The notes beneath the pieces are model-generated. The model worked only from the letters and a program-made list of their open reading frames with translations, was not told where the DNA came from and ran no database searches. From positions 17,727 to 81,726 of the forward strand of contig JAEPQH010000017.1 of assembly GCA_017640605.1 (NCBI GenBank): a stretch of DNA of 64,000 bases, written 5' to 3'. How positions within the stretch are numbered: the first letter of the stretch is position 1; each line of letters begins with the position of its first letter. This document shows positions 45,055 to 53,943 of this stretch, one piece after another. Source of the DNA: Balneolaceae bacterium (GTDB lineage Bacteria > Bacteroidota > Rhodothermia > Balneolales > Balneolaceae). A program made the translations under genes and the position numbers.

Positions 45055-45186
45055 CTTGTAAATAGTATTGTTTTTTGTTTGTGGAACCGCTTCCAAAAAT
45101 ACAAAAAAGAGTGAAAGTTGAATGTTAAAAAATCACATAGAAAAGTGTATATTGGCAGAAATATGTAAATATGCTAATATGACTCT

Positions 45187-45441
45187 ATGAGAACTACTGT
45201 AGATTTACCCGACGATTTAATGAAACGCGCCAAAATACGCGCAGTAGAAGAAGGCATTTCGTTGAAAGATTTGTTTATTCGGGCTCTAAAAAGTGAATTG
45301 GACCCAGCAGCTATGAAAGAGGTTAAAGAAGAACCGGTAAAGAAAATTGATACTAGTTTTAGGCAGGGTTTGAGTAAAGGAAATGCACAGTTAAAATCAT
45401 CGAAATCAGGATTTTCAACCTTCAAACTGAATAAGCCATGA
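45187..45441 (+). CDS. VapB-like antitoxin
   Basis: 84 residues starting MRTTVDLPDDLMKRAKIRAVEEG, the ribbon-helix-helix pattern of small antitoxins, with a charged flexible C-terminal half that would wrap the toxin. The gene overlaps the PIN toxin gene by 4 bases (ATGA), the usual arrangement of toxin-antitoxin operons. It should bind DNA to autoregulate and neutralise the toxin. The pair stands alone in plus orientation among minus-strand genes, consistent with acquisition as a cassette. Confidence 0.85.
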   Translation: MRTTVDLPDDLMKRAKIRAVEEGISLKDLFIRALKSELDPAAMKEVKEEPVKKIDTSFRQGLSKGNAQLKSSKSGFSTFKLNKP

Positions 45442-45818
45442 TATTATTAGATACACATGTTTGGTTATGGTGGTTACTGGAAGAAGGTGACCTGGATGAA
45501 TCGGAACGGGCTATCTTAGATGAACAGGCGTTAAACGGGGAAATCGTGATTTCAGCAGCAACTATTTGGGAGGCTGAGCTATTGCATCGTGGAGGAGATT
45601 TGGTGTTGGATCCCGATTTTGAAACCTGGATTCGAAGAGCAACCGATCCTCAAATTTGTAAAGTAATCCCCATTGATGAGGATGTTATTCTGGCTCAGCA
45701 AAAACTTCCGGAAAATTTCCCTGATGATCCGGCCGATAGAATTATAGTGGCTACTGCATTACTTAAAGACATTCCGTTAGCTACTAAAGATGAAGTGTTA
45801 CAGGAGCTTGGTTTTTAA
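45438..45818 (+). CDS. PIN-domain toxin, VapC-like
   Basis: 126 residues of a PIN nuclease: DTHVWLWWL with the first acidic residue (Asp5), a Glu in ATIWEAELL, Asp in DDPADRIIVATAL and another in TKDEVLQ, so the four-acid metal site appears complete. VapC toxins cleave specific RNAs such as initiator tRNA or rRNA. It is preceded by the overlapping antitoxin gene. Nothing suggests inactivation. Confidence 0.9.
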   Translation: MILLDTHVWLWWLLEEGDLDESERAILDEQALNGEIVISAATIWEAELLHRGGDLVLDPDFETWIRRATDPQICKVIPIDEDVILAQQKLPENFPDDPADRIIVATALLKDIPLATKDEVLQELGF

Positions 45819-45872
45819 CCAGAATCGATCAATCAAACCGATTCTAACGAGTCTTCAACACTCTAATTTAAC

Positions 45873-46175
45873 TTACCCAAAGTTCCAGTTTACGCCACGT
45901 CCAATTTCCGGATCAGGATAATTCCAATCCACCGCACCCTGATCGCATGCATACATACAGGTGCCACATTCGATGCAGTCTTCCACTTGGAAATGCACTT
46001 TGTTTTCCTCATCCATGGTATAACAATTGGCCGGACAAACCCAGGTAGTACATTTATGCGGACAGCCTGAATTGCAAATATCTGTATCAACGATAATATG
46101 CGGCTTAATCTCCGACTTCGATTGATTTCGGTAGTTTACAAGTCCGAGTCGTTCGGTAAGTTTTAGTAATTTCAT
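45873..46175 (-). CDS. fixX: FixX-type ferredoxin of the ETF-quinone oxidoreductase system
   Basis: 100 residues from ATG 46175 (MKLLKLTERLGL); the frame extends to 46226 but without a sensible start. Cysteines fit a FixX-type 4Fe-4S ferredoxin: CNSGCPHKC, CTTWVCPANC in the first half and CIECGTCMYAC near the end, followed by AVDWNYPDPEIGRGVNWNFG. FixX partners FixC and ETF to carry electrons from ETF to quinone. Normally it is adjacent to fixC, but here a four-helix-bundle gene and tandem repeats lie between them. Confidence 0.92.
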   Translation of the reverse strand: MKLLKLTERLGLVNYRNQSKSEIKPHIIVDTDICNSGCPHKCTTWVCPANCYTMDEENKVHFQVEDCIECGTCMYACDQGAVDWNYPDPEIGRGVNWNFG

Positions 46176-46206
46176 AGTGAAGTGTGATAAAAGTTTCGTT
46201 TTTTTA

Positions 46207-46241
46207 AATGAGACGGCAAAAGTCAAAAGTGAAACGTGTTA
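46207..46241. repeat. Heptad array, left arm flanking the four-helix-bundle gene
   Basis: Five 7-base units in phase: AATGAGA, CGGCAAA, AGTCAAA, AGTGAAA, CGTGTTA. They end at the stop codon of the four-helix-bundle gene (TAA at 46239-46241). They match the right-arm units (CGTGAGA on the minus strand) but in the opposite orientation. Confidence 0.6.
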
Positions 46242-46589
46242 GGTCTTCATCATATTAGTAAGCATTGCGAATACTTTGTTTGTTAACTCAGTTAGCTGTT
46301 TTATATCGGATTTGTTTAAATATTCTAGTACCAGAGCAATTTCAATTTGTGTGTCAATTTCAACCAATGATGACCGAGATATTTGATAAAACCGTATTCT
46401 TTCTTTTAACGTTTTTCTTGAAGATCCTACTGCAATGTTAGAAGGAACAGATATTGATGCTCGACGTAGTTGGCTAATCAATCCAAATTTTTCATCCGCA
46501 GGAAATGATGAAGTTAATCCGTAGATCTCTTTAACCAGAGCAAGGCTTGCCGCGTAAACATCAAGTTTTTTATGGTTTAAGTTTAGCAT
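46239..46589 (-). CDS. Four-helix-bundle protein (TIGR02436/S23 type)
   Basis: 116 residues, full length for the family encoded in 23S rRNA intervening sequences and as free-standing genes: LDVYAASLALVKEIYGLTSSFPADEKFGLISQLRRASISVPSNIAVGSSR, then two more helices. The cellular role of the family is not firmly established; related Avd proteins bind nucleic acid in diversity-generating retroelements, but no reverse transcriptase is here. It lies between fixC and fixX, interrupting that operon, and is bracketed by inverted heptad arrays (46207-46241 and 46619-46667). The ATG at 46589 is well placed. It is the intact counterpart of the broken copy at 11207. Confidence 0.9.
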   Translation of the reverse strand: MLNLNHKKLDVYAASLALVKEIYGLTSSFPADEKFGLISQLRRASISVPSNIAVGSSRKTLKERIRFYQISRSSLVEIDTQIEIALVLEYLNKSDIKQLTELTNKVFAMLTNMMKT

Positions 46590-46618
46590 TTAGTTCTTTA
46601 TAACTAAAAATTCAATAT

Positions 46619-46667
46619 TCTCACGTCTCACGTCTCACGTCTCACGTCTCACGTCTCACGTCTCACA
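46619..46667. repeat. Perfect heptad tandem array (TCTCACG)
   Basis: Six perfect copies of TCTCACG (46619-46660) and a seventh with one change (TCTCACA, 46661-46667). In-phase flanking units TCAATAT (46612) and TAAAAAT (46605) suggest older, degraded repeats. The array ends exactly where the fixC stop begins (46668). On the minus strand the unit reads CGTGAGA, matching the left-arm units in inverted order. Confidence 0.92.
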
Positions 46668-47993
46668 TCACAGACTCTTCCTCGCTTTAAATCCTAGTTT
46701 CAACAATTCCCAGAGAGATGCATGGCGCTTGATGGCACCCAGTAACATCTTCTCCGATTTCGGTGTCGGTTCGTTTTTGATGGTAAAAAACTGTCGTCCA
46801 AAATCGCATACCAGATTTGGTACTTTCTTTTGCATGGTTTCGGTATGTAACAGATGAACGGCATCCTGAAAATTATTGATGTCTTTCATTACATAACTTT
46901 GATCCAATTTCGCCCGATAATTTTTCAAGGTCGCCGAGCTGAAATCACCTTTTTCTTTAGCTTCAATAATCGTTTCTGCAGCTAAAATCCCGGAACGCAT
47001 GGCGTAATCCATTCCCTGAATAGCCTTTCCGGCATTCATCAATAAATTAGCGGCTTCACCTGCGATCAGGATTCCATCTTTATATAGTTCTTTAGGCATA
47101 GCGCGCGCATCACCGGAAGAAACCACATGTGCAGAATATTCTACGATTTCTCCATCTTTGATTATATCGGCAATGGTTGGGTGGGTTTTGAAATGATTCA
47201 ACAAATCGTGCGGACTTCGTTTCTTTTCCCGCATGTCTTTGATACCTACCACTAAGCCAAGGCTAATCGTATCTCTGTTTGTGTACAAAAATCCGCCGCC
47301 TTCAACGCCATCCGTGGCCCAGCCAACGAACTCGTTACTCATTCCACTAAGGCCGTTAAGCTGAAACTTCTGCTCCAACACCTCCTGATCGAAACGAATA
47401 ATTTCTTTTATTCCGGTAAGCATGTGATCAGCCGGTACATAGTTATCCTGTAAACCAACCTGACGGGTTAACAGGTTATTTACGCCCTCAGCAATAATCA
47501 CAGAATCGGCATGAAATTCATCTTCACCGGTTTTAATGCCCACTGCCTTGCCATTTTCCATCAGCACTTCATCAACCTTGATGTTGGTTGCAATGAAAGA
47601 ATCCATGGCATAGTCACTGGCATCAATGGCTTCCTGAACTTTGCCGGATAGCCAATTATCAAACTTGGATCGTAAAACGACAACGCCTGTGTAAGGTTTT
47701 TCGTTGAAGTGGGAAGACTTGAAATCTAGGGAGAAAGTAGATTGTTCATCCATGAACGTAAGACGGCGATGATTTATAAATCGCTCCCAGCCGCCATCTT
47801 CTTCTTCCCAGTAATTGGGTACAAGTTTTGCCAAATCATTACCCCAAAGAACGCCGCCTGACACGTTTTTTGCACCGGCAAACTCACCACGTTCTATCAG
47901 TAAAAATTTCATATTTGCTTTGGCCAGCATCATAGAAGCAGCCAAGCCGGCAACACCACCGCCAATTACAATACAATCGAATTTGTCGTCCAT
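46668..47993 (-). CDS. fixC: ETF-quinone oxidoreductase, FixC-type FAD oxidoreductase
   Basis: 441 residues, a FAD-binding oxidoreductase with the dinucleotide motif VIGGGVAGLAASMMLA at the N terminus and ISGEAANLLMNAGKAIQGMDYAMRSG near the C-terminal third. It accepts electrons from ETF (etfA/etfB just upstream) and, with FixX, passes them to the quinone pool at the membrane. The location is cytosolic face of the inner membrane. The gene is separated from etfA by an inverted heptad array and from fixX by the four-helix-bundle gene. Confidence 0.92.
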   Translation of the reverse strand: MDDKFDCIVIGGGVAGLAASMMLAKANMKFLLIERGEFAGAKNVSGGVLWGNDLAKLVPNYWEEEDGGWERFINHRRLTFMDEQSTFSLDFKSSHFNEKPYTGVVVLRSKFDNWLSGKVQEAIDASDYAMDSFIATNIKVDEVLMENGKAVGIKTGEDEFHADSVIIAEGVNNLLTRQVGLQDNYVPADHMLTGIKEIIRFDQEVLEQKFQLNGLSGMSNEFVGWATDGVEGGGFLYTNRDTISLGLVVGIKDMREKKRSPHDLLNHFKTHPTIADIIKDGEIVEYSAHVVSSGDARAMPKELYKDGILIAGEAANLLMNAGKAIQGMDYAMRSGILAAETIIEAKEKGDFSSATLKNYRAKLDQSYVMKDINNFQDAVHLLHTETMQKKVPNLVCDFGRQFFTIKNEPTPKSEKMLLGAIKRHASLWELLKLGFKARKSL

Positions 47994-47998
47994 AACGA

Positions 47999-48068
47999 AA
48001 TGTTAAGGGTTAAATATTAAATATTTAATTAAGCGCGAAGCCATTAAACATTTAAAACTTAACATTGA
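47999..48068. repeat. Inverted heptad array between etfA and fixC
   Basis: Left arm units: AATGTTA (47999), AGGGTTA, AATATTA, AATATTT, AATTAAG in 7-base phase. The centre is CGCGAAG (48034). The right arm on the minus strand gives AATGTTA, AGTTTTA, AATGTTT, AATGGCT. This is the same consensus as at 43814 and creates a long AT-rich hairpin inside the etf-fix transcript, just upstream of the fixC start at 47993. Confidence 0.75.
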
Positions 48069-48077
48069 GGATTTAGT

Positions 48078-49052
48078 TTAGTTTTTGATTTTCTTGATCT
48101 CTTCGATGAAAGTCGGCAAGATTTTGTACAAATCTCCAACGATTCCATAATCAGCGATTTCAAAAATTGGAGCATCGGCATCTTTGTTGATGGCAACGAT
48201 CACTTTACTGTTTGCCATACCGGCTGTGTGTTGGATTGCCCCTGAAATTCCAACTGCGATATACAATTGGGGTGAAACAACCTTACCGGTTTGCCCTATT
48301 TGAAGACTAGGATCGTACACACCTGACTCTGTTAGTGCACGAGAAGCGCCAATTCCTGCATTGAGCACAGAAGCTAATTCAGAAATTAATGCTTTGGCTT
48401 CCTCATCTTTAACTCCACGTCCGGCAGCTACTATTGCTTCAGCTTCATTCAGGTCGATCGTGTCGCCGGTTGCTGAAATAATTTCGCGAAGTGTGGCACG
48501 TAAATCACCGCTTTCAACGGTTACATCAACAGAAACAACCTCAGCGGTTGCTGGGTTTTCCTTTAGATCGTAAGAGCCGGAACGCACAGAAACCAACACC
48601 GGATTTCCTGTCACATTAACATTCCCCATAATTTTGGCCGCCATCATTGGGCGTTGAGCGGTTACTTTTGTTCCATCAAAATTAAATGAGGAAACATCCG
48701 CCACTACACCGGCTTTAAGTTGAGCTGCTAAAGCACCTAACACATCTTTGGTGCCTTCGGTAGATGCAAATGCGATTAATGAAGGTTGTGCCACTTCATT
48801 CACTTTGGTTAGAGCTTTTAAGAGGCTACCATTTTGGTGCTGTTTGAAAGCGTCACCTTCTACGGTATAAATTTTTGATGCACCATATTTTTGGACATCA
48901 TCTGTGTAACTAGTAGCATTTTCATCAATAATTACTGCTTCGCAAGCCATGCCGCCGGCATCTGCGATCGACTTACAGTGGGATAACACTTCCAATGATG
49001 ATCGTTTGATTTTGCCATCAGAAATGGCAACGTAAGTTAAAAGAGTACTCAT
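48078..49052 (-). CDS. etfA: Electron transfer flavoprotein subunit alpha (FixB type)
   Basis: 324 residues with the ETF alpha FAD-binding C-terminal half ([48 protein letters not shown]) and an N-terminal Rossmann-like half with the alpha/beta domain. ETF alpha binds FAD and shuttles electrons from acyl-CoA dehydrogenases to FixC/FixX. It lies 18 bases downstream of etfB, the normal operon order. Confidence 0.95.
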   Translation of the reverse strand: MSTLLTYVAISDGKIKRSSLEVLSHCKSIADAGGMACEAVIIDENATSYTDDVQKYGASKIYTVEGDAFKQHQNGSLLKALTKVNEVAQPSLIAFASTEGTKDVLGALAAQLKAGVVADVSSFNFDGTKVTAQRPMMAAKIMGNVNVTGNPVLVSVRSGSYDLKENPATAEVVSVDVTVESGDLRATLREIISATGDTIDLNEAEAIVAAGRGVKDEEAKALISELASVLNAGIGASRALTESGVYDPSLQIGQTGKVVSPQLYIAVGISGAIQHTAGMANSKVIVAINKDADAPIFEIADYGIVGDLYKILPTFIEEIKKIKN

Positions 49053-49070
49053 TCTGTAGTAATAATTTGA

Positions 49071-49841
49071 TTAAAGGACGTTGGCTTCGGTGTCGAGTAG
49101 TTGGGCTACTTCGCGGGCAATTTCTTCGGGTTCACCCTCGAATTTTTTCCCGGCTGCACGTGCCGGAACAGGTTCGTAAGAAGTAACTTTTGATACGGCT
49201 TCCAAAGCAGTGGCATCAACACCAAGATCAGAAACCGAAAGACTCTCTACCGGTTTGCGTTTACTCGCCATAATTCCTTTCAGATTTGGGATGCGTGGCT
49301 CATTCATATCGTTAGAACAAGTAACGAGGCAAGGTGTAGGAAGTTCAATCATTTCCTGACCGCTATCGCCCTGTCGTTTAACAACTAGTTTGTTATCCTC
49401 AATTTCAAGTCCAACAGCGTTTGTAGCATAAGGTAGATTCAGTAATTGAGCCACCATGCCACCGGTCAGGCCTGAATCTGTATCCTGCGATTGTTTCCCG
49501 AAGGACAGGATATCGTATTCTTTATCAGATAAAAAAGAAGCTAGTATTTGGGCGTAGCTACTCGAATCGTAGGTTTCATCGCCATTTGTTTGGATGTGAT
49601 AGCCTTTAGCTGCACCCATGGCCAATGCTTTTCGGATGGTTTCGGAAGCTTTCGCCGAACCGATGCAGACAACCTCTACATCTCCGCCATGTTTTTCAGT
49701 TAATACTAAGGCTTCTTCAACAGCAGAGGCATCGTAGGCGTTAAGAACCGTTCTGTCTCCATCCATCAATAATTCGCCGTCTTTTATTTGGAATGGTGCA
49801 TACACATCGGGCACCATTTTAATGCTTACAATAAATTTCAT
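49071..49841 (-). CDS. etfB: Electron transfer flavoprotein subunit beta (FixA type)
   Basis: 256 residues of ETF beta, containing the conserved NAYDASAVEEALVLTEK, FGKQSQDTDSGLTGGMVAQ and LPTPCLVTCSNDMNEPRIPNLKGIM. It forms the heterodimer with EtfA and binds AMP/FAD. It is the first gene of the minus-strand etf-fix run, divergent from the SCO-like gene. Its ATG is at 49841. Confidence 0.95.
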   Translation of the reverse strand: MKFIVSIKMVPDVYAPFQIKDGELLMDGDRTVLNAYDASAVEEALVLTEKHGGDVEVVCIGSAKASETIRKALAMGAAKGYHIQTNGDETYDSSSYAQILASFLSDKEYDILSFGKQSQDTDSGLTGGMVAQLLNLPYATNAVGLEIEDNKLVVKRQGDSGQEMIELPTPCLVTCSNDMNEPRIPNLKGIMASKRKPVESLSVSDLGVDATALEAVSKVTSYEPVPARAAGKKFEGEPEEIAREVAQLLDTEANVL

Positions 49842-50058
49842 TCGTATTCGCTTGATGAGGTTTATGGAACCGCTTTTTTGGGCTCAGAATATAGGGAAGT
49901 AGCGAGTAAGATATTAGTAGAAGTTGATCTTTTTATAAGCTTTTAAGGGGCAATTGATAAGCTCGAAATTTCCGAGTCTACAGAGTAATCAATTCAAAAA
50001 AACACTTAAGTATGCTCTTTATGACGTCGAAAAGAGAGCAACCTCAGGAGTTGATGAT

Positions 50059-50625
50059 ATGAAGAGTTGGACGCCAAAAATTGTATTTGTTCTTATGACA
50101 TTACTACCGGTAATGTTAATCGCAGGTGCAGCCTTTTTGGGTAAATCGTCGCCGTTAATTGGGCATGAGCTTAATGATGCGATGTTTCTTCAATCAAGTG
50201 AAAATACTACAGAGGTGATTTTTTTTGGATTCGTTGGCTGCAAATACATCTGTCCTAACTCATTGTTTCGATTGGGAGAAGTGCTGGATGAATTACGTGT
50301 CGAATATCCGAATGAGAAGTTTGGTGGTTTTTTTATTGATGTAAACGCTAATACTCAAATCGCAAGAGCGCACGAGTACGGCAAGCATTTTTCAGAAGAA
50401 ATTGTAGGGAAAAATGTAACAATGGAAGAACTCAATGCCCTAAGAGCTCAATTCGGTTTGAATATTTTCGATTCAGGCAGAGAAGCAGACGATTTAGGTC
50501 ACACCGATCATTTTTTTGTTGTAGAAAAGCACCAAGGTTCATGGAAAATCGAAAAAGTACTCTCGAATGGAATATCCACAGAAGAATTAAAAACAGCGAT
50601 AGAGAGCACAATTCTAGATAACTAA
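50059..50625 (+). CDS. SCO1/SenC-like thioredoxin-fold protein
   Basis: About 188 residues from ATG 50059, which has AGGAG 8 bases upstream; the frame extends to 49954 but that start is not supported. An N-terminal hydrophobic helix anchors it. The thioredoxin-like domain carries the SCO-type GCKYICP motif (Cys61 and Cys65) and a distal His in [10 protein letters not shown] (His151), the three copper-binding residues of SCO proteins. It likely delivers copper or controls redox state for cytochrome oxidase assembly or another metalloprotein. It ends 4 bases before the chemotaxis receptor gene, suggesting a shared transcript. Confidence 0.88.
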   Translation: MKSWTPKIVFVLMTLLPVMLIAGAAFLGKSSPLIGHELNDAMFLQSSENTTEVIFFGFVGCKYICPNSLFRLGEVLDELRVEYPNEKFGGFFIDVNANTQIARAHEYGKHFSEEIVGKNVTMEELNALRAQFGLNIFDSGREADDLGHTDHFFVVEKHQGSWKIEKVLSNGISTEELKTAIESTILDN

Positions 50626-50629
50626 GTTA

Positions 50630-52162
50630 ATGAGTATTACAACATCACAAGGCATGAAAACGTCAGCATCTATTTATACAAAACTGTTTCCACTCACCCG
50701 AACAGACTTATCAGAAAGCGTTAAGCAAGGATTACACACTTCATTTGTCAAAACCGACAAATTTATGCTCAAATTGTTGCTGATACATTGGGCTGTTGCG
50801 AGTACAGTTACTGCATTTAGTTACAATACATATTTACTTGGCTTTATTGGCGGAGGTTTAGTGTATGGACTTGCATACGCTTCCGTAAAAACAAATCCCG
50901 GTTCGTTATGGAGTAGAATGACGATTGGAGCGGCATTTATGGCATTTTCAGCAATTTTTATTCAGCAGCATTTAGGGCGAATCGAAATGCATTTTCACAT
51001 ATTTGCGACCTTAGCATTTTTCATTCGCTACAAAGATGTTGCCGCAACATTGTCTGCTGCCTTAACTATTGCGTTACACCATGCTATTTTCAACGTAGCT
51101 CAAACCTTTGAATTTTCTGTTGCCGGAACCCCATTAATGGCGTTTAATTATGGTTGTGGTTGGGATATCGTGCTATTGCATGCAACCTTTGTGATCGTTG
51201 AAGCAGCTGTTATTTGTACCATCGTTGTGAATCTAGCAGATGAATACATTTCAAACGCAGAAGTATTCAATATTATGGATGATTTGAACGATTCTGCTTA
51301 CTACACCTCGCAAGCGGCTGATTTTATTTCAAACTCGGGACAAGAATTAGCGATGGATGCTGCTCAAAATGCGGATGCGGTTCATGAATCTAATAACAGT
51401 ATCAACACCATGAACAACAAGATTGTTGAGCTGAATGATCAAACCACATCAGTGAAAAATAAACTCGAGCACATTACTGAAAATACTTCGGGAATGAACC
51501 AATCGATGGAAGAATTGAAGGAATCTAGTCGAAAAATCTCATCGATCACTAAAATCATCGATACTATTGCTTCACAAACCAATTTACTGGCATTAAATGC
51601 TGCAGTTGAAGCTGCAAGAGCTGGTGAAGCCGGTGCAGGATTCGCAGTTGTAACTGAAGAAGTACGCGTTTTAGCACAACGTACGGCCCAAGCAGCTACC
51701 GAAATTTCATCAATGATTGATGAAAACATCCGCAAAGCTCAAGAAGGAGCGGATACCTCCGAAAGTATCTCAACTCAAATCCAAGAACTTACAGAGTATA
51801 TCGACGAGATTCATACTTCGAGCAACGATCAGGTGGTTGAATTAAACGGCTTAAAAGGGATTATCGATAAGATTTCCTCCACTACAAATAACACAGCCGG
51901 AATGGCCGAGCGCAATGCATCAACAGCAGAGGAGTTGCAAAGCCAAATTCATGTACTACGTACAGCTATAGAAGACATCAACCGAAAGGTTGCGCTTAAC
52001 ACCAATACAGAAGTCAAAAGAAGCTCGCTTGCTTCAAGTATTAAACCTAAACCGGTTGCAAAGCCAAATCCTGTAGCAAACTCGAATACTTGGGATATGG
52101 ATGACGCTGACGGGATTGATGAGCATGATTTGCTTGAACTCCCCTCGAACAACGGATTTTAG
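50630..52162 (+). CDS. Methyl-accepting chemotaxis protein with multi-pass histidine-rich sensor
   Basis: 510 residues. The N-terminal half has about five hydrophobic helices (roughly 48-200) with several membrane-embedded histidines (H53, H114, H121, H123, H150, H151, H184), instead of a periplasmic ligand domain. The cytoplasmic half (from about 225) is a standard MCP coiled coil with the hairpin tip [23 protein letters not shown], followed by [13 protein letters not shown]. It should signal to CheA/CheW, which are not in this window. The 4-base gap to the SCO-like gene suggests a link to metal or redox sensing, which is inference. Confidence 0.92.
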   Translation: MSITTSQGMKTSASIYTKLFPLTRTDLSESVKQGLHTSFVKTDKFMLKLLLIHWAVASTVTAFSYNTYLLGFIGGGLVYGLAYASVKTNPGSLWSRMTIGAAFMAFSAIFIQQHLGRIEMHFHIFATLAFFIRYKDVAATLSAALTIALHHAIFNVAQTFEFSVAGTPLMAFNYGCGWDIVLLHATFVIVEAAVICTIVVNLADEYISNAEVFNIMDDLNDSAYYTSQAADFISNSGQELAMDAAQNADAVHESNNSINTMNNKIVELNDQTTSVKNKLEHITENTSGMNQSMEELKESSRKISSITKIIDTIASQTNLLALNAAVEAARAGEAGAGFAVVTEEVRVLAQRTAQAATEISSMIDENIRKAQEGADTSESISTQIQELTEYIDEIHTSSNDQVVELNGLKGIIDKISSTTNNTAGMAERNASTAEELQSQIHVLRTAIEDINRKVALNTNTEVKRSSLASSIKPKPVAKPNPVANSNTWDMDDADGIDEHDLLELPSNNGF

Positions 52163-52174
52163 GATAACAAAAAA

Positions 52175-53074
52175 CTATTGCAAAGCTTCGTAATCATTGA
52201 GGTGTGCTGAATCGGTTTCCCTCAATATTTGATAGGCTTCGATTTGTAATTCCGGTTCCGCATCTGCAAGAATCGAAGCTATTTCTTTTGATTTAGCATC
52301 AAAGAATAAATCGAATAAAAAATTATTGGTAGCCCGGCGCTTTGCATCCTGAATATCGGTGAGTATTTCAACAAGTCTGCCGCGGCTTTGGCGCGGGTTA
52401 TCAGTAAAAGTATCTAAAACGAGGCGATGATATTCGTAATTCGCTTTTCGGATGGCTTCGTAATTATTATTGAGCAGATCAGAAATCAATACAAATCGAT
52501 TACGACCATTGTTCGAATTCCTGGTCCAGCCAATAGTGCTTTCATTTTGTGCTAAATCCACAACATTTTGCGCTTTTTGGAAGTATTCGGTTCCGCCCAG
52601 TTCCGAGTAGCTGTCAAAATCGTAGCCGAGAATGAGATTCATGTAATAGTCTATAAAGCCGGTCATAGCTTCAAATTCAAGTTCATCATGAATCAGGCTT
52701 TTCCCTTCCGGATAATTGAACGACCAAGCGCCATCACTTAGAATTAATACACCGGTTTCGGTAAGTGTATTGTAGATGGGGCGCCGTGATTGAATAATTG
52801 TTTCTGCAGAAAAATTGAAGTCCTGATCCCCCGCCAATAGTATAATGCTTATCTGACATTGGATGCGTTCCTGTTCCAAAACTTCAAGTTCTGTCCATCG
52901 ATACTCGTTGATGTAAGCTTCCAAATCGGTAGTTAGTGATCCTGCGACGTATTCGAATGAATTCCCTTCCAGCTGATCATCATTTACGGTTATCTGACAA
53001 TCAAATTCCTGAGCTTTTACGCTTGAAAACAGAAGAAATAATAAAAATAAATAATTAAAATTTAGGCACTTCAC
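52175..53074 (-). CDS. porD: DUF4835 / PorD-type T9SS protein
   Basis: About 299 residues from GTG 53074 (VKCLNF...), which gives a clean signal peptide ending VKAQ; the frame extends to 53200 but that overlaps the divergent PorQ-like start. The mature part has the DUF4835 pattern (FDCQITVNDDQL, YRWTELEVLEQERIQCQISI, QSRRPIYNTLTETGVLIL, LILGYDFDSYSELGGTEYFQKAQNVV, ALARNRYRFVL-type). DUF4835 proteins are associated with the T9SS machinery and the PorD name. The exact role is unclear. It is far from the porU-porV locus. Confidence 0.87.
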   Translation of the reverse strand: MKCLNFNYLFLLFLLFSSVKAQEFDCQITVNDDQLEGNSFEYVAGSLTTDLEAYINEYRWTELEVLEQERIQCQISIILLAGDQDFNFSAETIIQSRRPIYNTLTETGVLILSDGAWSFNYPEGKSLIHDELEFEAMTGFIDYYMNLILGYDFDSYSELGGTEYFQKAQNVVDLAQNESTIGWTRNSNNGRNRFVLISDLLNNNYEAIRKANYEYHRLVLDTFTDNPRQSRGRLVEILTDIQDAKRRATNNFLFDLFFDAKSKEIASILADAEPELQIEAYQILRETDSAHLNDYEALQ

Positions 53075-53119
53075 TTTACAAAGGTTGCTACAGTTAACAT
53101 ATTCTGTGGAATCAAATCT

Positions 53120-53941
53120 ATGATACGAATGAAAAAAATGCGATGGGGATTTTCTTTTTGGGTATTGATGATGTTGGTTCAGCCTGCAATCGCTCAACAA
53201 ATTATTGGTGCTCGCTCTATTTCTATGGGGATGGTTTCCTCGGCTTTAGCCGATAATGAGTGGGCTATTTTTGCTAATCCTGCTTCACTGCAAGCTGAAA
53301 GATTGAACATTGGTTTCTATGGTTTACGCTATTATGGCTTTCCTGAAATAACAGACATTTCAACTAACGCATCTATGCCTATAAAATTTGGTGCAGTTAC
53401 TGCGGGTTTTTCAAGATTTGGTAATGATCTTTTTTCAGAGACTAATATGAGAGTGGGTGCGAATTATATTCAGTCGAGGTTCAGAATTGGAATGGCATTA
53501 CATTACAATCACTTAGCCTTTGGTGGTGATTATGGTTCCGGAGGGGCTGTTGGTATGAATTTCGGAGTACTTTTCGAAATAACTGATTCATTTACGTTGG
53601 GCTCAAAGGTCAGCAATGTTAATAAACCGACTTATAATTTTGATGTAGGAGAGGAAGACCTTGCGAGTGATTTGAGTATTGGATTCGGATACAAACTTGA
53701 AGAGCGAGCGCAACTTTATGTAGATATAGTAAAAGATGTTCGCTTTCCGGTGTCGTATCGTGGTGGCGTTGAGGTAGAGATTGTCGAGTCCTTTGTTGGA
53801 AGAGTAGGGATTTCAACCGAGCCGGTTACCTACTCGTTTGGATTTGGGTATGTGCATTCTAAATTCGACATCAATCTTGCGGCTCAACAACACGAAATCC
53901 TAGGGATGAGTCCCGGCTTGGATATCATTGTTAAACTTTAG
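53120..53941 (+). CDS. PorQ/PorV-like outer-membrane beta-barrel protein
   Basis: 273 residues with a signal peptide (IRMKKMRWGFSF..., cleavage near AIAQQ; a second start at 53129 is equally possible). The N-terminal part after cleavage (GARSISMGMVSSALADNEWAIFANPAS) matches the FadL/PorV-family signature and alternating strands fill the rest, ending IIVKL. It may be PorQ or a relative, an outer-membrane channel of the T9SS. It is divergent from the DUF4835 gene by 45 bases and is followed within 2 bases by the helix-hairpin-helix barrel gene. Confidence 0.8.
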   Translation: MIRMKKMRWGFSFWVLMMLVQPAIAQQIIGARSISMGMVSSALADNEWAIFANPASLQAERLNIGFYGLRYYGFPEITDISTNASMPIKFGAVTAGFSRFGNDLFSETNMRVGANYIQSRFRIGMALHYNHLAFGGDYGSGGAVGMNFGVLFEITDSFTLGSKVSNVNKPTYNFDVGEEDLASDLSIGFGYKLEERAQLYVDIVKDVRFPVSYRGGVEVEIVESFVGRVGISTEPVTYSFGFGYVHSKFDINLAAQQHEILGMSPGLDIIVKL

Positions 53942-53943
53942 AT

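Noticed and set aside
44613..45065. 150-codon frame antisense to the acyl-CoA dehydrogenase gene
   Set aside because: It mirrors a strongly conserved gene on the other strand and has no recognisable features.
45100..45135. Heptad array upstream of the acyl-CoA dehydrogenase
   Set aside because: Only about three loosely matching units; too short to separate from chance in AT-rich DNA.
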